Shown one piece after another: positions 8,646 to 17,852 of a stretch of DNA of 64,000 nt; positions within the stretch are counted from its first letter, which is position 1, and each line of letters opens with the position of its first letter. A program made the translations under genes and the position numbers. The notes beneath the pieces were generated by a model. That model saw nothing but the letters and a program-made list of their open reading frames with translations, made no database searches and had not been told where the DNA came from. This DNA comes from Salinibacterium sp. (GTDB taxonomy: Bacteria > Actinomycetota > Actinomycetes > Actinomycetales > Microbacteriaceae): assembly GCA_019638845.1 (NCBI GenBank), contig JAHBSZ010000002.1, positions 434,001-498,000 on the forward strand, in the 5' to 3' direction.

Positions 8646-9506
8646 GTGCTTCAGGGCGCGCTATCCGGCCTCGCGGCCGGCGGGGTCTACGCGATTATCG
8701 CCGTCTGCCTCACTCTTATGTCCCGCCTCGTGCGGGTCGTCAATTTCGCTCAGGCGGCTACCGGCATGTTCGGCAGCTACGTCGCGGTCTGGATGGTCAG
8801 CAAAGCAGGCATCCCCATCGGCCTTGCGACAGTCGTCGGAATTCTCATCGGCGGGCTGCTCAGCGGTCTCATCGGTTGGATTATCGCCACGTGGCTCTCC
8901 GAAGCCGATACCAGCACGCGGTCAGCCGTCACAGTTGGGCCGTTGCTGCTGCTCATCTCTCTCTCGTTCATCCTGTTCGGTAACAAGCCTCAACCATTCC
9001 AGCCCCTCCTTGCCGGACCAGCGTTCACGGTCAGTGGAGTCGTCATCAGCCAGGTGACCGTTGTCATCGTGGTACTCGCGATCGTTGTTGCGGCCGCATC
9101 GAAACTCGTGCTGTCACGCACGTCCGTCGGCACCAAGTTGCGGGCCCTCTCGGAGCGTCCGACAACAGCTGAACTCATTGGCATCCCCGCCAAACCCCTC
9201 GGTGTTGCTGTGTGGGCGATCACGGGAATCATCTCGACCATCGTCATCGTCATCGTGGCCCCATCGCAGTCCAACGACGCGATCGCGCTCTCCATGCTCA
9301 TCGTCCCCGGCGCCGCGGCAGCTTTGCTCGGCGCTTTCCGTCGCCTCGACCTCGCCGTCCTCGGCGGACTCGTGCTCGGCGTCATCCAAGGCACTGTCGC
9401 CCAGATCGATCAGGTCTCGTTCGTGCGTTATTTCCTCCCCTTCCTCTTTATTGTCGGACTCTTGCTCTGGAACCAGCGAAAGGCGGTATGGGATGCCGCG
9501 CGCTAG
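8646..9506 (+). CDS. ABC importer permease, LivH type
   Basis: A 286-residue integral membrane protein with about eight hydrophobic segments. It begins with the hallmark GLAAGGVYAIIAVCLTL of LivH-type permeases and has the coupling-helix region RALSERPTTAELIGI near residue 175. A GTG start at 8646 fits the family N-terminus and follows a GGAG site. It forms half of the membrane channel for the solute delivered by the lipoprotein at 7.4 kb. Its 3' end overlaps the next gene by 14 bp. Confidence 0.88.
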   Translation: MLQGALSGLAAGGVYAIIAVCLTLMSRLVRVVNFAQAATGMFGSYVAVWMVSKAGIPIGLATVVGILIGGLLSGLIGWIIATWLSEADTSTRSAVTVGPLLLLISLSFILFGNKPQPFQPLLAGPAFTVSGVVISQVTVVIVVLAIVVAAASKLVLSRTSVGTKLRALSERPTTAELIGIPAKPLGVAVWAITGIISTIVIVIVAPSQSNDAIALSMLIVPGAAAALLGAFRRLDLAVLGGLVLGVIQGTVAQIDQVSFVRYFLPFLFIVGLLLWNQRKAVWDAAR

Positions 9507-11232
9507 CTTTCCCCGCGTCCTCGCGTTCTTGGTCCCATTCCTCGTTGCGGCGGGCGGAATTCTCGTCGGATTCGCGTTGAGCGTGGGACTTCCCGGCTAC
9601 TTCGTCTTCCTCGGCACGAGCGCGATCGTTGCCGCCATCGCAATTCTCGGGCTCGGCATCGTCACCGGTAGCGCGGGAATGATCGCGCTGTGCCAACTCA
9701 CGTTCGCGGCCGTCGGCGCGTGGGTCGTCGCCGGCCTCAATGTGATCGGTGCTCCCGGCGGATTCGTCGTCTGGCTCGCGTTCGGCGGCGTGGCTGCGGG
9801 GGTGGTCGGAATTCTGGTCGGGCTTCCCGCCCTGCGCCTGCGGGGGGTGAATCTCGCGGTGGTGACCCTCGGCTTCGCGGCCGCCGCCGATGTCACTCTC
9901 GTGCAGATCCAGTTCCCCGGTTCGGTAACCGGCACCTCCATCGAACGACCCGAGGCCTTCGGGACCGACCGTGAGTTCTTCTTCCTGGGCATCCTCGTGC
10001 TTGCCGCCTGTGGCCTCCTCGTCTATTTCCTCCAGCGCAGTCGCTGGGGAAGCAGCTGGAAGGCTGTCGCATTCTCTGAACGGGGCACTGCCTCGACCGG
10101 CCAAAGCGTTCCGGGCGCAAAGCTCACGGCATTCGCGGTGAGCGCGGCGCTCGGCGGCGTGAGCGGCGGCCTCATCGCGGGGCAAGTGGGGCTCGCGTTC
10201 GCGAGCAGTTTCAGCCCGATCCAGTCGCTCGCCCTCTATGTGTTGGCAATCATGTCGGGAGCACACCTCATCGACATGGCGATCTTCGGCGGCCTACTCT
10301 GGATCGTCGTTCCCGAGTTGCTCAAACGCTGGGGGGTCCCGCAGGATTGGGCGTTTGTCGTCTTCGGGGTTCTCGGCGTTCAGGCTCTCACGAGTGGAAC
10401 GAACTTGGGGACGGGCATCCGTAATCTTTGGTGGAAGCGGGCGCTACGACGCAGTGCGGTCCCGACGAAATCGCTCTCCCACGACGTCGATCCCGCACCC
10501 CCTCACCGCCAGCCCTCGCGCGGCGAACCGATCCTGGTGGTGCGCGACCTCTCCGTGACCTTCGGCAAGGTCGAGGCGCTCAAGAAGGTGAGCTTCGAAC
10601 TCGTCGAGGGCACAGTGCTGGGCCTCATTGGCCCGAATGGCGCCGGCAAATCGACTCTCGTCGATGCACTCACCGGATTCTTGCCGCAGCACACCGGGTT
10701 CGTCAGCCTGGACGGGCGTTCGCTCGACAAGCTCTCCCCTACCCGACGAGCCCGCCTAGGGCTCCGACGCACTTTCCAGCAGGACCGCGTTCCGCCTAGC
10801 CTCACCATTGACGCCTATGTGCGATTCGCTGCGCGCCGGCGCCTCTCGACCCCCGAGATCGCGGACGCACTCCAGTTCTTCGGATGCCCGCCCGCCAGCA
10901 CTCGACTTGCGAGCGTCGACGTCGGCACCCGGCGACTCGTGGAGGTCGCAGCCAACGTCCTCTCCCAGCCTCGTGTGCTGCTGCTTGACGAGCCCGCTGC
11001 CGGGCTCTCCCACGAGGAACACGTCGACCTCGGCCGACGGTTGACCCAGGTCCCGGATCGATTCGGAACATCCATCATCCTTATCGAGCACGATCTCGAC
11101 CTGGTTCGGTCGACGTGCGACAGCATCATGGTGCTCGACTTCGGAAGTGTCCTCGCGAGCGGCCCGCAGGATCAGGTCCTCGCTAATCCCGACGTGATCA
11201 AGGCCTACATGGGCGAAACGGAGTTGCTGTGA
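9493..11232 (+). CDS. Fused LivM-type permease and LivG-type ATPase
   Basis: A 579-residue fusion. Residues 1 to about 315 form the LivM-type permease with its typical TGSAGMIALCQLTFAAVGAW block and LPALRLRGVNLAVVTLGF. After a linker, an ABC ATPase starts near residue 344. Walker A (GPNGAGKS) is at about 380 and Walker B (VLLLDEP) at about 495. The signature motif is degenerate: where LivG has an L-P/S-x-G-Q-type sequence this protein reads VDVGTRRLVEVA near residue 475. No separate LivG gene exists in this operon, so the fusion must supply it. I chose the ATG at 9493, inside the end of the previous gene. Confidence 0.87.
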   Translation: MPRASFPRVLAFLVPFLVAAGGILVGFALSVGLPGYFVFLGTSAIVAAIAILGLGIVTGSAGMIALCQLTFAAVGAWVVAGLNVIGAPGGFVVWLAFGGVAAGVVGILVGLPALRLRGVNLAVVTLGFAAAADVTLVQIQFPGSVTGTSIERPEAFGTDREFFFLGILVLAACGLLVYFLQRSRWGSSWKAVAFSERGTASTGQSVPGAKLTAFAVSAALGGVSGGLIAGQVGLAFASSFSPIQSLALYVLAIMSGAHLIDMAIFGGLLWIVVPELLKRWGVPQDWAFVVFGVLGVQALTSGTNLGTGIRNLWWKRALRRSAVPTKSLSHDVDPAPPHRQPSRGEPILVVRDLSVTFGKVEALKKVSFELVEGTVLGLIGPNGAGKSTLVDALTGFLPQHTGFVSLDGRSLDKLSPTRRARLGLRRTFQQDRVPPSLTIDAYVRFAARRRLSTPEIADALQFFGCPPASTRLASVDVGTRRLVEVAANVLSQPRVLLLDEPAAGLSHEEHVDLGRRLTQVPDRFGTSIILIEHDLDLVRSTCDSIMVLDFGSVLASGPQDQVLANPDVIKAYMGETELL

Positions 11233-11933
11233 GTGTCCTCAGCCTTGACGGTGTGACCGTGAGCCGCGGTGCCGGGCCGGTCATTCGCGATGTGAGTCTC
11301 GAGGTGGTTTCGGGCACCATCACCGCGCTTGTCGGCCCCAACGGCGCGGGGAAAACGAGCCTGCTCGAAGCGATCTCGGGCGTCATCGACGCCAGTTCGG
11401 GAACGATCTCCCTCGACGGGGAGCCGCTCGGGAAGCTCTCGCGAGTACGGCGCGCCCACCGCGGCATCGTCCACATTGAACAGGGAAGAGCGGTGTTCCC
11501 CTCCCTCACTGTCGTCGAAAACGTGCGGCTCGCTTCGGGGAATGCTGCTCGCGCGAACGAGGCCATCGACATGTTCCCGGAACTCGAGAAACGTCGGGAC
11601 TCCCCTACAGGCCTGCTCTCCGGTGGCGAACAGCAGATGGTGGTGCTCGCGCGTGCGTTCGCCGCCCAACCCACGTTTCTGCTCATCGATGAGATGTCCC
11701 TGGGTCTGGCACCGGTCGTCTTCACCCGACTCCTGCCGATGGTCCAGCGCTTCGCGGAAGACGGAGTCGGGGTTCTGCTCGTGGAGCAGTTCACGAACCT
11801 CGCGCTGTCGGTCGCACGTCAAGCACTCGTCTTCTCCAACGGGCGGGTGACGTTTCAGGGCGAAGCCTCCGTGCTCCAGCAGTCGCCAGAAGTGCTGCAC
11901 ACCGCATATCTCGGCGGTTCACCGGCGCACTGA
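11229..11933 (+). CDS. ABC importer ATPase, LivF type
   Basis: A 234-residue ABC ATPase completing the importer. Walker A is GPNGAGKTS, the signature is LLSGGEQQMV and Walker B is FLLIDEMSLGL, followed by LLVEQF with the switch region. Both the signature and Walker motifs are canonical, in contrast to the fused ATPase encoded just before. In the ATPase heterodimer this subunit may therefore contribute the only normal signature. GTG start with a 4-bp overlap (GTGA) with the fusion gene. The operon ends here and faces an SDR gene of opposite orientation 9 bp away. Confidence 0.9.
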   Translation: MSVLSLDGVTVSRGAGPVIRDVSLEVVSGTITALVGPNGAGKTSLLEAISGVIDASSGTISLDGEPLGKLSRVRRAHRGIVHIEQGRAVFPSLTVVENVRLASGNAARANEAIDMFPELEKRRDSPTGLLSGGEQQMVVLARAFAAQPTFLLIDEMSLGLAPVVFTRLLPMVQRFAEDGVGVLLVEQFTNLALSVARQALVFSNGRVTFQGEASVLQQSPEVLHTAYLGGSPAH

Positions 11934-11942
11934 CCGCTGGCG

Positions 11943-12761
11943 CTACCCCGCTGCTGCGGCGTGCTCGAAGGCAAGTGTCGGCACGTCCACAATGTGTGCG
12001 CCGCCATCGGCCAGCAGCACGGCTCCGGTCATGATGGACGATTCCCCCGAGCCGAGGAAGCGGATGATGGCCGCAATCTCCTCAGGCTCGGCAGGACGCC
12101 CGAGGGGAACATCGACCGTGACGAGACCGTAGCCCTCTGCACGATCGGTGAACCCGGCAATACGGGCGAGCTCATCCATTTCAGCGTCGGCCATGGGGGT
12201 GCGCACCCAGCCCGGACACACGGCGTTGACCCGCACACCGTACTTGCCATAGTCCCGAGCGAGCGAGCGGGTTAGCCCGATGAGGGCGTGCTTGCCCACC
12301 GTATAGCCGGCAACTCCCGGGCCCGCGAAGAGTCCGGCGAGCGACGACACCACGACGATGTGCCCCTTCGACTCCATCAGGAAGGGCAGCGCCTCTCGTG
12401 CCAACACGAACGCTGTGGTCACGTTAGTCGTGAACGCGAGCGCCCAGTCCGCGTCATCCGTTTCGCCCACCGTAGACAGGCCGTGACCACCCGCGTTGGC
12501 AACGACTACGTCGATGCCGCCGAAGGCTTCCACTACCGTTGCGATCGCCGCCGCGCAACTCTCGGCGTCCGAAGCGTCGGCGACCACGGCGAGCGCACCG
12601 GTGTCGGCCGCGATCGCCTCAAGCGGTTCCCGGCGGCGGCCGAGAATCGCAACCCGAGCACCCTCCGCCGTGTATCGACGTGCGGTGGCAGCACCGATGC
12701 CGGTACCACCGCCGGAAATCACGACGACCTTGCCGTCAACCTCAGAGCCGCTGTACGTCAT
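11943..12761 (-). CDS. Short-chain dehydrogenase/reductase (SDR)
   Basis: A 272-residue classical SDR: cofactor motif SGGGTGIG, NAGG, catalytic SSLAG, YTVGK and CPGWVRTPM. The ATG follows AAAGGA. It lies 30 bp after a second SDR of the same orientation, with which it forms a two-gene operon between the importer and the amine oxidase. Paired SDRs with different sequences often act on different stereoisomers or different hydroxyls of one substrate (inference). The cofactor cannot be decided, although an Arg-rich strand after the motif (GRRRE) would suit NADP(H). Confidence 0.9.
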   Translation of the reverse strand: MTYSGSEVDGKVVVISGGGTGIGAATARRYTAEGARVAILGRRREPLEAIAADTGALAVVADASDAESCAAAIATVVEAFGGIDVVVANAGGHGLSTVGETDDADWALAFTTNVTTAFVLAREALPFLMESKGHIVVVSSLAGLFAGPGVAGYTVGKHALIGLTRSLARDYGKYGVRVNAVCPGWVRTPMADAEMDELARIAGFTDRAEGYGLVTVDVPLGRPAEPEEIAAIIRFLGSGESSIMTGAVLLADGGAHIVDVPTLAFEHAAAAG

Positions 12762-12791
12762 GTGTGTTCCTTTATCTTTGGGGTCCGCGAT

Positions 12792-13538
12792 CTAGGCGGG
12801 AAACGAGGATCGGGCGAGGTACCCGAAGTCAGAGACCAAGGTCGTGCCGTTCACGGTGCGCGTGGCCGGCGATGCGAGGAAGAGCACTGAGCGCGCGACA
12901 TCCTCCGCCGACTGCACCGGGTAGCCGACGCCAGCGAAACTGTCGAGCCCAAGGTCTGCGCGTGCCATGGGAGTGTCGACGATCGACGGGCACACGCAGG
13001 TGACCCGGATGCCGTCAGCCGCAAGGTCGACGGAGAGCGCGCGTGTGAGCTGCACGACAGCACCTTTCGACGCGTTGTACGGCAGCATTCCCGGCGCCGC
13101 TACGAAGCCGGAGTCCGACCCCATGAGCACGATCGACGCTGCCGAGGACCGCCGGAGGTACGGCAGCGCGTGCTTCACCAACAGGAACTGCCCTGTGACA
13201 TTGACCGCCAGGACGCGGTTCCAGTCCGCGAGGCTGATCTCGTCGACGGCAGTTCCGAAGGGCCCGGATGTCCCGGCGCAGGCGATCGCGACAGCCAGAC
13301 CGCCCAACTCCCCCGCAGCATGAGCAACCGCAGCCGCCATGGCGGTCTCATCAGTGACATCGGCAGGAACGGCAACGAGACCGGGCAGCTCGGCAGCGAG
13401 GCCGGCGAGAGCTGCAGCATCCCTATCGATGGCGGCGACCATTGCTCCTTCCGCTACGAATGCGACGGCACATGCACGACCGATACCCGATGCGGCGCCC
13501 GTGATGATGACGGGAACTCCTGTGAGGTCGAGGTGCAT
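12792..13538 (-). CDS. Short-chain dehydrogenase/reductase (SDR)
   Basis: A 248-residue classical SDR with TGAASGIG, CAGTSG, catalytic MGSDSG, YNASK and CPSIVDTPM. The strand after the glycine motif ends in AIDRD, an acidic residue that usually goes with NAD(H). An upstream in-frame start would add 15 residues, but the ATG at 13538 gives the usual family N-terminus. It is first of a two-SDR operon that diverges from the amine oxidase gene. The divergent region of about 120 bp shows no copy of the 16-bp regional palindrome. Confidence 0.88.
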   Translation of the reverse strand: MHLDLTGVPVIITGAASGIGRACAVAFVAEGAMVAAIDRDAAALAGLAAELPGLVAVPADVTDETAMAAAVAHAAGELGGLAVAIACAGTSGPFGTAVDEISLADWNRVLAVNVTGQFLLVKHALPYLRRSSAASIVLMGSDSGFVAAPGMLPYNASKGAVVQLTRALSVDLAADGIRVTCVCPSIVDTPMARADLGLDSFAGVGYPVQSAEDVARSVLFLASPATRTVNGTTLVSDFGYLARSSFPA

Positions 13539-13660
13539 GACGTCCAGCTTCGCGGTAGGGCGGGGCTGCCGATTGCCGATCACTGCAGGGTATTTGTCCG
13601 GCGCCGCACGGAGACCAGCGGTCGCACATTGTCGGCAACGCGCGGGCGGAGACTGGTCGG

Positions 13661-15586
13661 ATGCAGCACCCTCTGGATCCTCTGACCGTCGCCGAAATTG
13701 AGGCCGGCCGCGCCGTGCTCGAGTCGGCCGGGCGGGTCACGTCAACCACACGCTGTGCTGCGGTGCTCCCCGTCGAGCCAAGCAAAGAGGCCGTCGCTGC
13801 ATGGCTGCCTGGCGAAACGGTCGAGCGTCGGATTCTCTTCGTCGCTCTCGATACCTCGAGCGGCCGCAGCGCTGAAGCGGTGGTCGAAGTCACCACCGGA
13901 ACCCTCGAGTCGTGGACCGAACTCACCACCGACGTTGCCCCGTACGGCCAGCCGCCGTACTTGCGGGAGGAGTTCGAACTCACGGAGCAGATCGTGCGCG
14001 CCGATCCGCAATGGCAGGCCGCCATGGCGCGGCGCGGGCTTTCTCCCGAGTTCGCATTCTGTGCACCGCTAGCTCCCGGCTTCTTCGGCCGCGACGACGA
14101 GGCCGGGCATCGGGTGATTCGTTCGCTCACCTTCCTCCGTGAGGACGCACACGACAGTCCGTGGTCGCATCCGGTCGAAGGCCTGATCGTGCACATCGAC
14201 CTCACTCAGCGCCGCGTCCTGCGGGTCGAGGATGAGGGGAACACACCTGTGCCGTCGTCGGACGGTCGTTTCGGCACTCCCGCCGCCCTCACTGAACGAG
14301 TCACGCTGAAGCCCATCGCGATCACTCAGCCCGAGGGCCCGAGCTACTCGGTGGACGGGTCGGCCGTCACGTGGGAGAACTGGTCGTTCCGGGTCGGTTT
14401 CAACGCCCGCGAAGGGCTCGTGCTGAACCAGGTCGCGTTCGACGGACGACCCGTGCTCTACCGAGCATCCGTACCAGAGATGGTCGTGCCATACGGCGAT
14501 ACCTCGCCGACGCGGTTCTGGATCAGCTACTTCGACGCGGGCGAATACCTGCTCGGCATGAATGCCAACCCGCTCATGCTCGGCTGCGACTGTCTCGGCG
14601 TCATCCACTACTTCGACGGTGTCATCGCTGACGGCGGCGGTCATGCCGTAACGATCCCGCAGGCCGTGTGCATGCACGAGGAGGACTACGGCGTGCTCTG
14701 GAAGCACACCCACCTCGACGGCACCGCAGACTCTCGCCGCTCCCGCCGCCTCGTCATCTCCTATTTCTCGACGATCGGCAACTACGACTACGGATTCTTC
14801 TGGTATCTCTATCTCGACGGGTCGATCGAGTTCGAGGCCAAGGCCACCGGGGTGGTCTTCGCCGGTGCGGGTGTGCCCGGCAGCAGCTCCCCCCATGCCA
14901 ACGAGATTGCGCCGGGTCTGTTCGCGCCCGTGCACCAGCACCTGTTCTGCGCGCGACTGGACGTGTCCATCGACGGCGATGCCAACTCACTCGCCGAGAT
15001 CGATGTGGTCCGAATGCCGACCGGGCCCGACAATCCCCATGGCAACGCTTTCACGTGGACGACTACCGAGCTCACCTCCGAACTCGAGGCGAAGCGTGTC
15101 GCGAACCCAGCGGCTGCGCGGGTCTGGGAAATCACGAGTGGCTCGCGGCGAAATGCCGTCGGAAAGCCGACCGCCTACCATCTCGTTCCGCGGGCAAGCG
15201 CGACGCTCATGGCCCAGCCGGACTCGTCGGTATTCGACCGCGCCACGTTCGCGACGCAACAGCTGTGGGCGACGCCCTTCTCTCCTGCCGAACGATTTCC
15301 GGCGGGCGACTATCCGAACGGACACGCGGGCGGGGGCGGGCTGCCGACGTGGACCGCTGCGGACCGAAGCATCGAGAACACCGACATCGTGTTGTGGCAC
15401 GTGTTCGGCCCCACGCACATCCCTCGGCCCGAAGACTGGCCGGTCATGCCCGTCGACTACTCGGGATTCACTTTCAGGCCGTACGGTTTTCTCGACCGGA
15501 ACCCCGCGCTGGACCTTCCCTCCGGCATGATCCACGACGACCACTGCGCACCACACGGGAGCCACCATGAAGGCCACGGCCACTGA
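13661..15586 (+). CDS. Copper/topaquinone amine oxidase
   Basis: A 641-residue primary-amine oxidase, the length of the Arthrobacter phenylethylamine oxidase group. All key residues are visible. Tyr375 in GNYDY is the precursor of the topaquinone cofactor, Asp292 (YFDAGEY) is the catalytic base, and His425, His427 (HQH) and His586 (PTHIPRP) are the copper ligands. The enzyme converts R-CH2-NH2, oxygen and water to aldehyde, ammonia and peroxide. No signal peptide is present, so it is cytosolic as in other Gram-positive bacteria. It overlaps the next gene, an amidohydrolase, by 20 bp. Nearby aldehyde dehydrogenases could remove the aldehyde. The amine substrate cannot be named. Confidence 0.93.
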   Translation: MQHPLDPLTVAEIEAGRAVLESAGRVTSTTRCAAVLPVEPSKEAVAAWLPGETVERRILFVALDTSSGRSAEAVVEVTTGTLESWTELTTDVAPYGQPPYLREEFELTEQIVRADPQWQAAMARRGLSPEFAFCAPLAPGFFGRDDEAGHRVIRSLTFLREDAHDSPWSHPVEGLIVHIDLTQRRVLRVEDEGNTPVPSSDGRFGTPAALTERVTLKPIAITQPEGPSYSVDGSAVTWENWSFRVGFNAREGLVLNQVAFDGRPVLYRASVPEMVVPYGDTSPTRFWISYFDAGEYLLGMNANPLMLGCDCLGVIHYFDGVIADGGGHAVTIPQAVCMHEEDYGVLWKHTHLDGTADSRRSRRLVISYFSTIGNYDYGFFWYLYLDGSIEFEAKATGVVFAGAGVPGSSSPHANEIAPGLFAPVHQHLFCARLDVSIDGDANSLAEIDVVRMPTGPDNPHGNAFTWTTTELTSELEAKRVANPAAARVWEITSGSRRNAVGKPTAYHLVPRASATLMAQPDSSVFDRATFATQQLWATPFSPAERFPAGDYPNGHAGGGGLPTWTAADRSIENTDIVLWHVFGPTHIPRPEDWPVMPVDYSGFTFRPYGFLDRNPALDLPSGMIHDDHCAPHGSHHEGHGH

Positions 15587-17213
15587 CTTACTGGTCACCA
15601 ACGCCCGCATCTACACTGTCGACAGCGCCCGGCCGTGGGCCTCCGCATTCGCGGTACGGGACGGCCGGATCGTCGCCTTCGACGACGACGCGGTGGCTAC
15701 GGATGCCGCCACCACGGTCGATGTGCACGGCGCAACGGTCATGCCCGGGCTCGTTGACGTCCACAACCACCACGCGCTTGCGGGACACTCCGACCTGTAC
15801 GAACTCGTCTTTTCCCCCGCTGCCTCGCTCCCGGAGGTTCTCGACGCGATCCGGATGCACGCCGCATCCGTCGCCGAAGGTGAGTGGATCGTCGGCGGCA
15901 GTTGGGGCAGCACTCTGTTCGACGAACTCGCCCGACCCGAAGCCCTCGCGGCGCTGGACGCGGCCTCCAACGGTCACCCCGTCGTCCTTACCGACGACAG
16001 CCGCCACAATCGCTGGGTGAACTCGCAAGCGCTCGAGCGTGCGGGCGTGACGGCGGAGACTCACGATCCAGTCGGTGGACGAATCCTCCGGGATGCCACG
16101 GGCGCGCCCACGGGAGTGATGCTCGAGCAGGCCGGACTTGTGGTCGAACGCGTGCGGGCCGCGGCAAACCCTCCGACTCCAGAGCAATCCCGTCAGGCAT
16201 CGGCACGCGGGATCGAGATTCTGCACAGTTACGGCATCACCGCGTTCCAAGATGCGGCAATCTCGCTCGACGCGCTGAGCGCTCTGCAGTCACTTGACGA
16301 GGCGGGTGAACTCACCGCCTGGGTCGTCACGTGCCTGCTCGTCAATGATCCAATCTTCGGCTTCCCGGTCACGGGCGACGAGCTCATCGCGCACGGAGAA
16401 ATCCATCGCAGTGAGCACCACCGACCCGACTTCATCAAGATCTTCCTCGACGGGGTGCCGCCCGCTCACACCGGAGCCTTCCTCGAGCCCTACCTCCCGA
16501 CTGCCGAGTACGGCGACCACTTCTGTGGGAACACGACGATGTCCGCTGGGAAACTCCTTGCTCGGCTGCGGTCGGCCGCGGCCCTCGGTTTGTCAGCGAA
16601 GATCCACTGCTCGGGCGACGCCGCGGTGCGGATGGTTCTCGACAGTGTCGAGATCTTGCGCACCGAGGGCGTTACGCAGCGCTACCAGATCGCCCACGGC
16701 CAATTCATCTCCGAGGCCGACGTTCCGCGGCTGGCGACGCTGGGCGTGAGCGCCGACATCTCACCCTTCCTGTGGGTACCTGGCGTGATCCCCGACGCCA
16801 TCGCCACGGCGGTTCCCGCCGAGCGCGCGGCGCGGATGCAGCCGAATCGCGCCCTCATCGACTCCGGTGCCCTGGTCGCGGGTGGCTCGGATTGGCCAGT
16901 GAGCGAGACGCCCAACGCGTGGGAGGGCATCGAGGGCCTCGTCACCCGCGCTGACCCGAGCGGGCGGCATCCGGGAACTCTCTGGGCAGACCAAGCGATC
17001 ACCGTCAGTGAGGCGATCGAAGTGTTCACGATCAACGGAGCGCGGGCCATGGGTCTCGACGATGTCACCGGATCGTTGGAAATCGGAAAGTCTGCGGACT
17101 TCATCGTGCTGAGCGCGAACCCCCTCGAGTTGGCGGCAGACAGGCTAGCGACTGTGCACGTGACGGAAACCTGGTTCGCCGGAGAGAGGGTCTACGCCCG
17201 GCAGTCCGGATGA
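15567..17213 (+). CDS. YtcJ-like metal-dependent amidohydrolase
   Basis: A 548-residue amidohydrolase of the YtcJ (Amidohydro_3) group. It has the beta-sandwich start (TNARIYTVDSARPWA), PGLVDVHNHH with the first metal ligands, the DFIKIFLDGV lysine segment, KIHCSGDAA, QIAHGQF and the GGSDWPV aspartate, so the metal site looks intact. These enzymes hydrolyse amide, carbamate or cyclic C-N bonds in compounds that sequence does not predict. It overlaps the amine oxidase gene by 20 bp and is co-transcribed with it. A second, different YtcJ-like protein is encoded at 27.3-28.7 kb. No signal peptide, so it acts in the cytoplasm. Confidence 0.88.
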   Translation: MKATATDLLVTNARIYTVDSARPWASAFAVRDGRIVAFDDDAVATDAATTVDVHGATVMPGLVDVHNHHALAGHSDLYELVFSPAASLPEVLDAIRMHAASVAEGEWIVGGSWGSTLFDELARPEALAALDAASNGHPVVLTDDSRHNRWVNSQALERAGVTAETHDPVGGRILRDATGAPTGVMLEQAGLVVERVRAAANPPTPEQSRQASARGIEILHSYGITAFQDAAISLDALSALQSLDEAGELTAWVVTCLLVNDPIFGFPVTGDELIAHGEIHRSEHHRPDFIKIFLDGVPPAHTGAFLEPYLPTAEYGDHFCGNTTMSAGKLLARLRSAAALGLSAKIHCSGDAAVRMVLDSVEILRTEGVTQRYQIAHGQFISEADVPRLATLGVSADISPFLWVPGVIPDAIATAVPAERAARMQPNRALIDSGALVAGGSDWPVSETPNAWEGIEGLVTRADPSGRHPGTLWADQAITVSEAIEVFTINGARAMGLDDVTGSLEIGKSADFIVLSANPLELAADRLATVHVTETWFAGERVYARQSG

Positions 17214-17217
17214 TTGG

Positions 17218-17233
17218 GTCTACACTGGTGGAC
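17218..17233. promoter_or_regulatory. Regional palindrome, site 2 (TetR promoter)
   Basis: GTCTAC-ACTG-GTGGAC, ending 31 bp before the GTG start of the TetR gene and overlapping a TACACT that could be its -10. Its position suggests autoregulation and makes this TetR protein the best candidate to bind all seven sites. Confidence 0.55.
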
Positions 17234-17264
17234 ACTCGCTCGGCCTCCGGTGGAAAGGACCTTC

Positions 17265-17852
17265 GTGCCCAAGCTCATCGACCACGACAAGCGTCGCGAG
17301 CACATCATCGATGTGACGTGGGCACTCATCGTCGAGGGGGGCATCGAGGCCGCCACGATGCGCGAGATCGCCACGAAGGCCGGCTTCGCCAATGGTGCGC
17401 TCAAGCACTACTTCCCCGGCAAAGCGGAGATCGTCGAGGGCACCTTCGATCGGGCAATGCGCATTATCGGCTCCGAACTCAACCCAGACCAGGGCCGCGG
17501 GCTATCCGGTTTGCGCGCGCTGGGAGTGGCCGCGCTACCCCGGGACGCGTCGAGCATCACTGCTGGTCGGGTGCTCATGGCCTACTGGGAAATGTCACTC
17601 TCCAACACCGCTATGCACGACAAGTACGAGGCTTTCCTCGGCGACTGGCGCGCCCTCATCCTCCGCTACCTCGCCGAAGGTCGGACGGATGGCGACATCG
17701 TGACCACCACGCCAGACGAGGTGCTCGCCGACGAGCTCATCCTGCTCACCGCTGGATCGAACGTAATGACGCTCGTGGGCAAGCGATACACGACCGTCGC
17801 GTTGGTCGAGCGTCACCTCGAGGATTACCTGGACCGGCTTACCCGCCGTTAG
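17265..17852 (+). CDS. TetR/AcrR-family regulator (BetI-like)
   Basis: A 195-residue TetR-type regulator. The N-terminal helix-turn-helix spans about residues 25-45 (MREIATKAGFANGALKHYFPGK) and the rest is an all-helical ligand domain. I chose the GTG at 17265 because GGAAAGGA lies at the right distance upstream; a TTG at 17214 would add 17 unlikely residues and overlap the operator. It lies directly after the amidohydrolase gene but has its own palindrome. Its 3' end overlaps that of the convergent methyltransferase-like gene by 4 bp. The ligand is probably the amine substrate or an intermediate (inference). Confidence 0.85.
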   Translation: MPKLIDHDKRREHIIDVTWALIVEGGIEAATMREIATKAGFANGALKHYFPGKAEIVEGTFDRAMRIIGSELNPDQGRGLSGLRALGVAALPRDASSITAGRVLMAYWEMSLSNTAMHDKYEAFLGDWRALILRYLAEGRTDGDIVTTTPDEVLADELILLTAGSNVMTLVGKRYTTVALVERHLEDYLDRLTRR

